Shown here piece by piece: positions 7,291-15,493 of a DNA stretch of 64,000 nucleotides. The position numbers were made by a program, and so were the translations under genes. The DNA is from Actinospineispora eucalypti (GTDB lineage Bacteria > Actinomycetota > Actinomycetes > Mycobacteriales > Pseudonocardiaceae). Each line of letters begins with the position of its first letter. Positions within the stretch are counted from its first letter, which is position 1. The notes beneath the pieces are model-generated. The model had not been told where the DNA came from. It did no database searches and was given only the letters and a program-made list of their open reading frames with translations. The stretch is from the NCBI GenBank assembly GCA_014208095.1, contig JACHMT010000001.1:3224001-3288000 (forward strand). Reading direction: 5' to 3'.

Positions 7291-8130
7291 TCATCTGATG
7301 TTGAGTGTCGAGTCGTCCCCGGTGGGGCGACCGCGCACCAGTCGCAGCAGCGTCTGTGCCGGTAGGGACAGCGGGCGGGTGGTTCGGGTGATCAGCAGGT
7401 CGGTGTCCAGCAGACCCTGGTGCACGGTCGGGCCGAACGGGCTCCAGAACGCACCGTCCACGGTGATGGTCAGCTCCGCGGGGAGGTCCGACTGGGCGGC
7501 GATGACTCCCAGGTGGTGATCGATCGCCCGACCACGGGCCACCACCGGGCGGATGATGTGGTCCTCATCCGGCACTCCGAGGCGGCGGTGTAATGCGCAC
7601 AGCCGGTCCAACTCGGTGTCGGCGATCGATTCGACCGTGGTGGCGATCCGTACCCGGACGCCCCGCTCGACCAGCGCCGGGATCGCGGCGATCACCTTGG
7701 CGAAGTTTTCGGGCGCCCGCATGGCGTCATTCGCGTGCGGGTCCGGGCGGTCCAGCGAGATCTGCAGCGCCACCGGCTGTCCGGCCAGAGCTTCGACTTC
7801 GCCGAGCAGCCGGCGCCCGAACAGGGTGGCGTTGGTCAGCGCCACCACAGGCAGCCGCTGCGACATCTCCACCAGCAGCCCGGGCATCTCGCGGCGCAGA
7901 AAGATCTCCCCGCCGGTCACCCCGAGGTCGGTGAACCCCAGCTGCGCGGCTTGATCGGCCACCTCCAGCATCGCCGAGGTCGACAGTTCCCGACGCGCCG
8001 CCCTCGGCCCCGACTCGGTCAGGCAATACGCGCACTCGATATTGCAGTGGTAGTTGGCGTACATCCACACCCGGCCGGGCAGCGCGCCCTCGGCCACCGC
8101 ATTGGCGATCGCACCCGAGGGCACGCTCAC
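7291..8130 (-). CDS. Radical SAM protein
   Basis: GTG 8130 overlaps the TGA of the upstream AhpD-like gene (GTGA), giving a 279-residue protein. The 4Fe-4S motif is Cys29-X3-Cys33-X2-Cys36 (CNIECAYC), preceded by VWMYANYHC as in radical SAM barrels. LGVTGGEIFLR is the GGE SAM-binding motif at about residues 74-84. No C-terminal Cys-rich SPASM domain is visible. Coupling to an AhpD-like protein and followed by DoxX points to an organic-radical modification linked to redox chemistry; the substrate is unknown. A longer upstream reading is rejected because it would lie inside the AhpD-like gene. Confidence 0.85.
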   Translation of the reverse strand: MSVPSGAIANAVAEGALPGRVWMYANYHCNIECAYCLTESGPRAARRELSTSAMLEVADQAAQLGFTDLGVTGGEIFLRREMPGLLVEMSQRLPVVALTNATLFGRRLLGEVEALAGQPVALQISLDRPDPHANDAMRAPENFAKVIAAIPALVERGVRVRIATTVESIADTELDRLCALHRRLGVPDEDHIIRPVVARGRAIDHHLGVIAAQSDLPAELTITVDGAFWSPFGPTVHQGLLDTDLLITRTTRPLSLPAQTLLRLVRGRPTGDDSTLNIR

Positions 8131-8702
8131 AGCAGACCCTCGGCGGTCAACCGGGCCAGGGTGTCCGGGCTGGTGGGCAACGCTAACGCGGTGGCGAACC
8201 GGTTGAGCATCAACGTCGTCCCGATCACCACCGTCACCTCCACTACCTCGTGATCCGCCCACCACCTACGCAGCTCGCCCTGGTGGCGGTCGGTGACCGG
8301 CCCGCCGCCGGCCACCGTGTCGACCCAGCCGAGCAATGCCCGCTCCCTCGGCTCGGCGAACTCCGCCTGGGCTGGTGCGTCGGGCGTGGTCAGGGCGCGC
8401 ACCTCACGGCGGGACAGCCCGGCGTCCAGCGCGACCACAGTGTGCGACCGCACGCAATATCGGCACCCGGCCAGGGCCGAGGTACGCACGATCACGATCT
8501 CCTTGCTGCGCCAATCCACCGCCGATGGCCCGAGCGCCGCGCCGATAAACGGCAGCGCCACCTCCATCAGCTCCGGCACCTGCGCGAGCGCTGCCACAAT
8601 CGGCCCCGGATCCCCGTCGGCGTAATACGGCCGGGCCAGCAGCGGAGCCTGCGCAGGCTCGACGCACAGCGACCTAGAGCTCACCAGTGGTGCACCGCTC
8701 AC
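8127..8702 (-). CDS. AhpD-like/carboxymuconolactone decarboxylase-family protein
   Basis: A 191-residue protein with the redox motif Cys80-X2-Cys83-X3-His87 (GCRYCVRSH), as in AhpD. Family members are peroxidase-type thiol proteins or decarboxylases; the CxxC-His motif favours thiol redox activity. It is the first gene of an apparent operon with the radical SAM and DoxX genes, with translational overlap to the former. GTG 8702 is a weak start, with an AGGGTGATG stretch upstream. Confidence 0.8.
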   Translation of the reverse strand: MSGAPLVSSRSLCVEPAQAPLLARPYYADGDPGPIVAALAQVPELMEVALPFIGAALGPSAVDWRSKEIVIVRTSALAGCRYCVRSHTVVALDAGLSRREVRALTTPDAPAQAEFAEPRERALLGWVDTVAGGGPVTDRHQGELRRWWADHEVVEVTVVIGTTLMLNRFATALALPTSPDTLARLTAEGLL

Positions 8703-8762
8703 ACCATCACCCTAAAACGACCGAGCGCCGGTAGATATCACCAAAGCCTTACAGTCCGCACC

Positions 8763-9166
8763 GTGAACGATCGGCTCGGCGCGATCGGAGAGAACCGGAC
8801 GCTGGGCTATGCCGCGCACGGCGCCGCCGGGATGGTGATCGGTATGCGGATGCCGATCCTGGTGTTCTTCTACATCGGTCTCGAGCACTCGGTGGTCGTG
8901 AACATGTTCCTGTTCCCGTCCGGCCTGATGCTGCACGGCAAGTTTCGATCGCGGACTCCTTCATCTGGAACGAGATCCCCACCGTGCTCGGCAACCTGGT
9001 CGGTGGTCTGACGTTCGTCGGGCTCACCTTGTACGCGACGCATGCCGGACCAAAGCGGCTCGTACCCCAGGGTCGGGCGGGGACGGTGGTGCCCGCCGAC
9101 GGGTGCACGTGGGGACGGACACCGCACCCGGCTGTGGACGTGGGTACAACGCCAGCCCGGCATTGA
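8763..9166 (+). pseudogene. Formate/nitrite transporter (FNT) C-terminal remnant
   Basis: FFYIGLEHSVVVNMFLFPSG in one frame continues as IWNEIPTVLGNLVGGLTFVG in another, a characteristic C-terminal signature of FocA/NirC channels (GLEHSVVNM, GNLVGG). The first two-thirds of the gene is missing and there is at least one frameshift near 8940, so it is a remnant. The recognisable part ends near 9070. Confidence 0.75.
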
Positions 9167-9385
9167 GCCGTCGGGCACACGGATGCTCCACAAGCCTGTC
9201 CCCGATACAGGCCACACACTCCCTTCAGGGTCCTTGACGGTGCTGAACCATGACCTGTTCGCCCTTGCCAGAATCACGGAAGAACCTGGCCAGAGGGTGC
9301 TCAGTCATGAAATCGGCGAGATAGCGCCGGGGCGCCCGGCGCGCATCGTCGCCGCCGGCCAGCAGCCGCGGCCCGGCGGATCGCG
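9167..9385. other. Intergenic, nothing recognised
   Basis: No gene or strong signal seen between the FNT remnant and the 3' end of the dioxygenase-like gene. Confidence 0.4.
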
Positions 9386-10309
9386 CTATGTGGACGAATT
9401 CTTGGCCAAGACCCTACGGAGGACATGCCAGGACAGATCGGAATAGGTGGCAAATTTCCGCCGGTCATGCTCTATTTCATGGACGTACTCAAACACGTCT
9501 CGGGTGCCGAGCTCGGCCGGGACGTAGGTATCCGGCACCGTCTCTTCTTCGTTGAGGTATACGTGGAAGGTGGCCGCGTAGTCGGAGGTCTCGTTCAATA
9601 GGTTCCACGGGCCGACCGGTTTGCTCCCGCCATCCATCGGACAGTAGACCTTGTGCACGCCGAACTTGTCGGCGGCCAGCCACGCGCATTGCCCCGGCGT
9701 GAGGGTCAGCAGTCCCAACTCGGTCGCGCCCCACCGGAGTTCCTCGTATGCCATCACATCGATTTGCCCAGTCAGACAATAGATGATTCCGGTCGTCCCT
9801 CCGTGTGAGTGCATGGGTGAGTAGTGTTGCGCGGGCCAGATTTCCAGCACCGCCGGAGAGCCCGCGTCTGCGTGATCACCATCCGGCAGCAGACCGTAAT
9901 GCTTCCTGGCCATGCTGTCGTACTTTCCTTTCCCGGTGCACGCCACGCGGATGTACGGCGGATGAGAGTCATCGTCATTGATCTTTTCTTCCAGTATTTT
10001 CCGCAACAGCCCTTTCCTGGGTTTGAGTTCGAGTTCCATCCTTATGGCCTCGATCTCCCACGCCGAGAAGCGTATGTCGGAGGCCTTGTTGGCCAGGTCC
10101 ATGACCGACGCGGGGACCATGAGCTGGCGTACGTACTCATCGAATGACGTTGGCTGAGAGATGATCAAAGCAGGACTTAGGTGGGCTGATTGGATGCGGA
10201 GTTCCCGCTGCTTCTCCTTGCTGGCATAGAAAGGTGGAAGCGATTCAGGCGAGGCTGTCCGCTCAGCGGCCTTCCCCGAAGAAGTACGTCTCGTGCTCGT
10301 GACAGTCAT
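9386..10309 (-). CDS. Cysteine dioxygenase-like cupin
   Basis: A 307-residue protein from ATG 10309, preceded by GAAAGGGGAAAGC. The cupin core carries HYSPMHSHGG with His167 and His169, and a third His at 219 (GVHKVY). The 52-residue spacing fits the three-His iron site of thiol dioxygenases. The position of the Cys-Tyr crosslink cysteine is Gly174, as in many bacterial members. About 130 N-terminal residues are extra relative to a minimal CDO and may form a separate domain. Base composition is lower in GC, with many A/T-ending codons, unlike its neighbours, suggesting recent transfer. The substrate could be cysteine or another thiol. The lyase/sortase pair lies upstream on the same strand. 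Confidence 0.7.
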   Translation of the reverse strand: MTVTSTRRTSSGKAAERTASPESLPPFYASKEKQRELRIQSAHLSPALIISQPTSFDEYVRQLMVPASVMDLANKASDIRFSAWEIEAIRMELELKPRKGLLRKILEEKINDDDSHPPYIRVACTGKGKYDSMARKHYGLLPDGDHADAGSPAVLEIWPAQHYSPMHSHGGTTGIIYCLTGQIDVMAYEELRWGATELGLLTLTPGQCAWLAADKFGVHKVYCPMDGGSKPVGPWNLLNETSDYAATFHVYLNEEETVPDTYVPAELGTRDVFEYVHEIEHDRRKFATYSDLSWHVLRRVLAKNSST

Positions 10310-10795
10310 GAGCTTTCCCCTTTCGGTAGGTATCCGAAGCGTGCGATATCTCGTTGACCGTTGCAGCGCGGCAGCCGGCGCCCGTGCTTCAACTGTCGGA
10401 TCGTCAAGGAATACCGACCTGTCGAGATCGCCATTCGTGGATGCCGCGGACTGATGCCGTGGGCCGATGCGGACGTCTTTCCCGGAAATCCTCGCCGTCA
10501 GAATTGAACAAGTCGCGAGCACCCCAAGAAAAGCTACTACAGGACAAGATGGCCGGCAATTGTTTCAGTTCTCGCTCGGCCGTCGCGCTCCATCGTGCGG
10601 CCGGGTGACGCCATCTTAGATTTTCTGCCACAAGTGACTAATCACGGATTAAGTTTCGCATCGAGTGAACTTTGGCTGCTCCATTGGTTGAAACGGCAGT
10701 CCAGCTCTCACACGAAAGGGGAGATCCGGAAGCCAGTCCTACTGGGTGGTAGTCACCCGGTAGCGCCGGCGGCGAGCGGCACCCTTGGTCAGGTG
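10310..10795. other. 486-bp intergenic, lower GC, presumed promoter of the dioxygenase gene
   Basis: No gene recognised. It includes a relatively AT-rich stretch at about 10612-10690. It presumably holds the promoter of the dioxygenase-like gene and the terminator of the lyase/sortase operon, but no clear hairpin with T-run was found. Confidence 0.4.
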
Positions 10796-11479
10796 TCAGC
10801 CTGGGGCAAGGCGGGCGTAGACGATGAGGTTGTCGCGGTAGGACTTGCCGCGGTGGTCGAAGGTTCCACCGCAGGTGATCAGGCGTAGGGAGGGTTCGGT
10901 GGTGGTGTAGACGGTGGTGGTCGGGAAGCGCTGTTTGGGGTGCTGCTCGATCCGCTCGACGAGGAATGTGAGGGTGGCGCCACCGGTGGTGCGGATGATG
11001 ATCGGTTGCCCGGGTTGTAGTTCATGCAGGCGGAAGAACGCGGCGGGGCCGTCCTTGCTGTCGATGTGACCGGCGATCACAGCGGCTCCCGGCTCGCCGG
11101 GTTCGGGGCCGTCGGCGTACCAGCCGACGCGGGAGTAGTCGTCTGGCACGGTGAGTGCGCCATCGGGGCGGCGCCCGAGCGGGACCAGACCATCGATCAG
11201 GACCCCGATCGCGGGAATCTGGAGGGTGCGTGGGCGGTCGGTGTCGGGCAGTGCGTCCGCGGCAACCGGCGCCGAGTCGGGCGAGTACGCATCGGACCGG
11301 GTTGTGGGCGGTGCGGTGGCAGTGCGCTGGGCAGGGTCTTGATCGGATGGGATCGGCGCGGTCGCGAGAACCACGAGGGCGGCCCCGAGCGCGATGAGCC
11401 CGATGCCGGCGAGTTGGTCCGGCGAGCACGCCGCCGACGCCGCGGAAGCAATGTCGGTGGTCGGGTCGGCCGCGTTCAC
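10796..11479 (-). CDS. Class F-type sortase
   Basis: A 227-residue protein with one N-terminal membrane helix (about 22-42) and a Pro/Ala-rich linker. The sortase barrel has His138 (AGHIDS), Cys203 (LITCGG) and Arg215 (YRDN), the catalytic triad. The short, single-TM form with this spacing is typical of actinobacterial class E/F sortases. GTG 11479 overlaps the TGA of the upstream lyase gene, so the two are translationally coupled. That coupling suggests the lyase is the client, although no textbook LPxTG or LAxTG is visible in it. Confidence 0.85.
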   Translation of the reverse strand: MNAADPTTDIASAASAACSPDQLAGIGLIALGAALVVLATAPIPSDQDPAQRTATAPPTTRSDAYSPDSAPVAADALPDTDRPRTLQIPAIGVLIDGLVPLGRRPDGALTVPDDYSRVGWYADGPEPGEPGAAVIAGHIDSKDGPAAFFRLHELQPGQPIIIRTTGGATLTFLVERIEQHPKQRFPTTTVYTTTEPSLRLITCGGTFDHRGKSYRDNLIVYARLAPG

Positions 11480-13329
11480 TGGCGCCGGTAACGCGACATC
11501 AGCAGACCGATGCCGGTGAGCGCGACCAACACACCCCCACCCAGCAGATACGGGTTCAGGTTGGTGGCGGTGCCGCCGGCGCCACCGGGCACCCCGCCGG
11601 TCGGCGGGGTGCCCGAGTCCTGGTCACCCTCGCCTCGGTTGTCCGTGACCGGGTGGGTGCGCAACAGTGCGACTCCACGTTCTATGTCGGGGGTGAAGAC
11701 CCGGTCCTGGTCGACGAATGGCACGACCTTGCGGTACTCGTCATGCAGGTGTTTCGTCGAGCTACCCAGAGTGAACCCTGGGCGCAGGTCGACCGCCTGG
11801 GTCGCGTGCAAGAGTTGGAAGGAGGAGATCCGGTACAGGTTGTCCAGTAGTCGGCCGAGGTTGCGCACGGCGAGTTGGCTCTGCGTGGCGCGATCTTCGA
11901 TATTCCCCGCGACCGGGACGCTGCCCAGCGACACCGGCATGGCCAGCGTCCGGTTCTCGGTGTTGAGCGCCACGAAGGTCTTCTGCACGGCGCCGAACGA
12001 GTGTCCGGTGTTGCCCGGCGCGGCCAAAAACCGGCTTAGGTGTGTGACCTCGGGTTCGACCAGCCGCAACGTGTTCATGGTGAACGACTCGGAGAGCGTG
12101 CCGAGCGCCAGGGACAGCCGCTCCACCGCGGCCACCACGGGCAGGGGCTCGAAGTTCGCGGTCGGGTAGATCGCACCCGGTGTGTCGCCACCGACCTGGT
12201 AGCGCCGAATCTGGCTGCTACCGGGGCGCTCGCCGCCGGTGGGGCCGATGACCACCATCGGATTGTCCTCGGTGTGGTTGATGTGAATGTCAATCATCTG
12301 TTCCGCCCCGCGCAGCGCGTCCAGCGTGTTACCCAGGCTGTAGGCCATGTCGCGGTAGGACAGCGGATCTTGCAGCGCGCGTTTGTCCTCCGCCGTCCAC
12401 AGGCTGCTCCCGTCCAGCGCCTCGCGCACCATCCCGGCCGCCTCGACCAGCCCGGGGAACGGGCGAGGCCGCGTGGTCGCCTCCAGGAACGGCGCGACGT
12501 TGCCGTTGAGCCCTTCCAAACTCAGCGCGAACACCGTCGCTGCCCGGCGCAGGTACTGCCGGACGTCGTGCGCGTGCAGCGCGGCCTCCCCGACAACCAG
12601 CCCGTTGTTACTAATGATGCACAAGAAGTCCTTGCCAACCGGGCGCAGCGGCTCGATCCCGGAAGCCTTGAGGGCATCAGCCCCGCTCATCCGCCGCCCC
12701 TGGTAAAACGCCTCCCACTCGCCAACCATCACCAGACCGATGTGCGAGGCCAGGGTGATGTCTGACTCGCCCACCGTCCCCGAAGCCGGGACGACCGGCA
12801 CCACTCCCTTGTTCAAGAACTCGGCATACCCGCGGGCGACGTCGGGCTGGGCACCACAGGACCCGCTGAGCAGGTTGTTCAACCGGATCACCATCGCCGC
12901 GCGCACCACCTCGGCCGGTAGCGGGTCGCCCACACCGGCGGCGTGCGCACGCAGCGAGCTCCGGTTGAACTGGCGGGAGACCTCCAATACCTCATCGGAG
13001 AGGACCCGCTGGCCGTTGACCTCCTTGAAGATCGGCCGGTCCTTGTTCTGCCCCACACCCACGGTCAGGCCATACACCGGAATGTTCTGCAACGCGGCCT
13101 TGAGCACCAACCCAAAACCGGCGTCGACCCTGGCCATCGCCTCGGCGGGCACGCTGACCCGCGCATCGGCCCGCGCAACCGACACCACCTGCGCGACAGC
13201 GAGCTGCCCGCCGCCCACACTGACCGCCGCACCCGCGCCGTACGCGGGCGGCGCGCCGAGCACCACACACACCACAGCCATCACGAACGCAAAACCCGAC
13301 CTGGCAACACGGCTCCGCACAACGACCAC
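11476..13329 (-). CDS. Secreted HAL/PAL-fold lyase lacking the MIO triad, C-terminally membrane-anchored
   Basis: A 617-residue protein. Residues 1-31 form a signal peptide ending AYGAG. The fold is that of aromatic amino acid ammonia-lyases: YGLTVGVG (86-93) matches the catalytic-Tyr loop, and FLAAPGNTGHSFGAVQ, IEDRATQSQLAVRNL and HATQAVDLR match the helical core. At the MIO position the usual GSVGASGDL is replaced by GTVGESDITL (184-193), so the Ala-Ser-Gly needed to form MIO is absent. The usual KEGLALINGTQ region is also changed (GKDFLCIISNNGL). A Gly/Pro-rich linker leads to a C-terminal helix and basic tail (LLGGGVLVALTGIGLLMSRYRRQ, broken here as GGGVLVALTGIGLLM plus SRYRRQ). Export plus anchoring is unusual for this family. 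Coupled to a sortase. Confidence 0.8.
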   Translation of the reverse strand: MVVVRSRVARSGFAFVMAVVCVVLGAPPAYGAGAAVSVGGGQLAVAQVVSVARADARVSVPAEAMARVDAGFGLVLKAALQNIPVYGLTVGVGQNKDRPIFKEVNGQRVLSDEVLEVSRQFNRSSLRAHAAGVGDPLPAEVVRAAMVIRLNNLLSGSCGAQPDVARGYAEFLNKGVVPVVPASGTVGESDITLASHIGLVMVGEWEAFYQGRRMSGADALKASGIEPLRPVGKDFLCIISNNGLVVGEAALHAHDVRQYLRRAATVFALSLEGLNGNVAPFLEATTRPRPFPGLVEAAGMVREALDGSSLWTAEDKRALQDPLSYRDMAYSLGNTLDALRGAEQMIDIHINHTEDNPMVVIGPTGGERPGSSQIRRYQVGGDTPGAIYPTANFEPLPVVAAVERLSLALGTLSESFTMNTLRLVEPEVTHLSRFLAAPGNTGHSFGAVQKTFVALNTENRTLAMPVSLGSVPVAGNIEDRATQSQLAVRNLGRLLDNLYRISSFQLLHATQAVDLRPGFTLGSSTKHLHDEYRKVVPFVDQDRVFTPDIERGVALLRTHPVTDNRGEGDQDSGTPPTGGVPGGAGGTATNLNPYLLGGGVLVALTGIGLLMSRYRRQ

Positions 13330-13632
13330 CGTCGACCTTCCGCTGATCCGACGACCCCGATCGAGCCACCCCAGTGAGCGACGTCAACCGACCCTGTCGT
13401 CACAATGGCCTCAACCACAACACCAACAACACGATGAGGCCCTGATCACGAGCGGACGCTTCCACAGCCGCAACCCAACACCTACGATCTCGCACCAACT
13501 CCACAGCCGATGACGAGCAGCCGCCACCAGTCCGGCAGGCAAGCTGGAGCTCAACGTGCTTGGCCCACATGCACGCGCAACACACGGGATTATTTACCCG
13601 TATTTCTTGACGTGTAATGGTGGGCGAGCCAC
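13330..13632. other. Promoter region of the lyase gene; nothing else recognised
   Basis: About 300 bp between the lyase start and the first copy of the 97-bp repeat. GGAAGG lies just before the lyase GTG. No other gene found. Confidence 0.4.
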
Positions 13633-13729
13633 CTGTCCATCCAAGCGCGGGTCTCATGACTATCCGCGATCACAGGGCGAGATGGACACGGCGCGTCCCG
13701 CCGCGCCCATCTCGACGACCGCCCTATCC
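13633..13729. repeat. 97-bp direct repeat, copy 1 (with hairpin)
   Basis: Equal in length and nearly identical to 16035-16131. On the minus strand it matches the N-terminal coding region of the membrane protein at 15494-16129 (RSSRWARRDAP, TRAWMDRWL), and that frame stops soon after. This copy is therefore probably a 5' remnant of a duplicated gene. It contains a hairpin with 14 of 16 pairs around a CGTCC loop. Confidence 0.7.
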
Positions 13730-14269
13730 GCCATCGGCATCCTGCGCCAGGCCATCACCCGGGACCTGGTCGACGGGGACACCGGCGCCGCCATGTGGCT
13801 CATCGTCGCCGTCGGGGCGCTGCTGGTCGCGGTCGCCGCGGTGCTGCTCGGCTACGTCATCCGCCTGGCCATCCTCGCCGTGCTGTTCGTCGCCGGCCCG
13901 CTGGTGCTCGCCTGCTACGCCCTGCCCGGCGCCGAACGGGCCGCCGCCTGGTGGTGGCGCGCCCTGGCGGCGGTGCTGGTCGGGCAGGTCGGCCAAGCCC
14001 TGTGCCTCGCGATCGCGCTGAGGATCTTCTTCAGCGCCGGCGGCATCCCCGACCCCGCATCCCCGATCAACGACCCGAGCATGTTCGTGTTCGCCGCGCT
14101 CGGCGTGATCTGGCTGATGGGCTGGCTACCGTTCTGGATGCTGCGCCAAGGCAAACCCGGCGGCGGCAACGGACTGCTCGGCTGGTTCATCGCCTCCAAA
14201 ACCCTGGGCGCGCTCGGCGGACGCGCCTCGAACGATCCGCGCGGGTGGCCGTTCAGACCTTCATTGTGA
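13682..14269 (+). pseudogene. TrbL/VirB6-like conjugation membrane protein, C-terminal fragment
   Basis: From ATG 13682, a 195-residue product has helices AAMWLIVAVGALLVAVAAVLL (shown split: AAMWLIVAVG, ALLVAVAAVLL), LAILAVLFVAGPLVLACYAL and a WWWRALAAVLVGQVGQAL segment. These resemble the C-terminal part of actinobacterial TrbL-like conjugation proteins. The N-terminal half expected for the family is missing, and the 5' end lies inside a duplicated 97-bp block, so this looks like a truncated relic of an integrative conjugative element. It may still be expressed as a small membrane protein. Confidence 0.5.
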
Positions 14270-14379
14270 TCATGGCGCTAGTATCGCCGCGCCCGGCGGG
14301 TGTGCGTGTTCGGGTCGAACGCCGCTCGCCGGGTTCCCGCTGGGGGTTGTGTTGTCCTGTCTGCCTGGCGGCGGTGGGC

Positions 14380-14652
14380 TCAGAGGGGTCCGTCCACGTC
14401 CGGACCAGGCGGCCAGAACCGCGCCTCGAACCACACGCAGTCCCGGTGAACACGCCCTTGGTGAACGGTTGTGCCTTTCACCACCGCAACGTCGTAATCC
14501 ACGCCGAGGACATCAAGATCCGTCGTTGGGTCGTAGGCGCCGGGTTGCGGATCGAACCGAAGAATTGCTCGGCCATCCGCCAGGTGTCGCGAGGACACGC
14601 ACGCCTCCAGAATTCGTGTTCGTGCCTGTAGTGACTTGTCATCAGCACTCAT
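14380..14652 (-). CDS. Hypothetical soluble protein, 90 aa
   Basis: ATG 14652, with GAGGGACGG upstream, gives a 90-residue acidic protein (ILRFDPQPGAYDPTTDLDVL, VHRDCVWFEARFWPPGPDVD). Composition and start signal look genuine, but no family is recognised. It lies in the decayed element zone and may be cargo. Confidence 0.5.
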   Translation of the reverse strand: MSADDKSLQARTRILEACVSSRHLADGRAILRFDPQPGAYDPTTDLDVLGVDYDVAVVKGTTVHQGRVHRDCVWFEARFWPPGPDVDGPL

Positions 14653-15150
14653 ACACGGCCCCGTCCCTCAGCTCCATCCTGGCCCTTCAGAAATCAGGTC
14701 AAGGAATTCGGGAGGTAAACCGATCCGCTACACCGAATCTGTGCCAATAACGGCGTCACAAATAGAGTAGAGTAGGTGGTTCATCGCCGACCGGTTTGGG
14801 CATGACCGTGCCGTGCCCCCTGCTTGGATGACGCGGGTGCGCCAACTCGGCGGCGCATTCTGAGGAACGGAGCCTGCTTCAAGGAACACGCATGATCGGG
14901 CGGTCTCAGTGGCCGCGGGGGGTCAGCCACCGAGACCGCACGTGTCGTGGAAACGCCTGGCGGGACTCGACCGGCCGCCGCGCCGCTGTGGCCGGTCGGG
15001 TCCCTTGCCGCTCCCGACGCACACGAGCGTGACACAGCGGCTACTCGCGCCGTGGTGTAACGAGGAAATCGGTCCCAGCTACGTCCGCGTCACCGCTCTG
15101 TCGGAAACGCTCGTGAGTGTGGCGGGAGTGTGGCAGGCCGGCGAAAGTCG
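14653..15150. other. 498-bp stretch without recognised gene
   Basis: Includes an AT-richer segment near 14690-14780 likely to contain the promoter of the 14380-14652 gene. Open frames here look like shadows. Confidence 0.4.
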
Positions 15151-15270
15151 TTACCGGTCCTCGTCAACCAAGACCTGTGCGTCGTTCTCGATTTCGTTTT
15201 CGGACATGTCGGCCCACCGCTTGAGGGTGTCGGCTTCAAGCTCGCGGTCTGTTCGCCGATCATTGGCCAT
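15151..15270 (-). CDS. Small acidic protein, 39 aa, RWADM family (paralogue of 4687-4848)
   Basis: ATG 15270 follows GAGGTGAGC. The 39-residue product contains LKRWADMSENEIENDAQVL, matching the 53-aa protein at 4687-4848 over its core, and ends in VDEDR. The upstream DNA is conserved too: AGGGGGTTTCCGAGCG at 15352-15367 and GCAATGATCTTG at 15404-15415. A longer frame starting at GTG 15281 reads through the wrong frame and is rejected. Function unknown. The extreme acidity and short length would suit a regulator, an antitoxin-like peptide or an anti-DNA-mimic protein, all speculative. Confidence 0.65.
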   Translation of the reverse strand: MANDRRTDRELEADTLKRWADMSENEIENDAQVLVDEDR

Positions 15271-15493
15271 TGGGTGCTCACCTCGCTGCCTCGACAACAT
15301 GGGTGACGTCCCCGAGCGTCACGCTCCGCTGAAAGGGATGACCCCCCAATAGGGGGTTTCCGAGCGTCGCGGGCGTTGAAGCTAGCGGCACGCTACGAAT
15401 CAGGCAATGATCTTGGGGCGCAAGTGACAACTGTGACAGTTGGGTTTCAGCCCCTCGGAGTTCACGGGGAACGGGACCGCGAAACGTCGCCGA
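15271..15493. promoter_or_regulatory. Conserved leader of the small acidic gene, with palindrome
   Basis: Holds the two leader elements shared with 4849-5170. ACCCCC-CAATA-GGGGGT forms a 6-bp hairpin at the first element. The palindrome AACTGTGACAGTT lies at 15429-15441. Confidence 0.45.

Noticed and set aside
8250..8762. Plus-strand frame leading into the FNT-like sequence
   Set aside because: It is antisense to the intact AhpD-like gene; only the part after about 8763 resembles FNT channels.
11476..11580. LPxTG or LAxTG sorting signal at the end of the secreted lyase
   Set aside because: The C-terminus has a Gly/Pro-rich linker, a hydrophobic helix and basic tail, but no recognisable sorting pentapeptide; sortase dependence therefore rests only on gene coupling.
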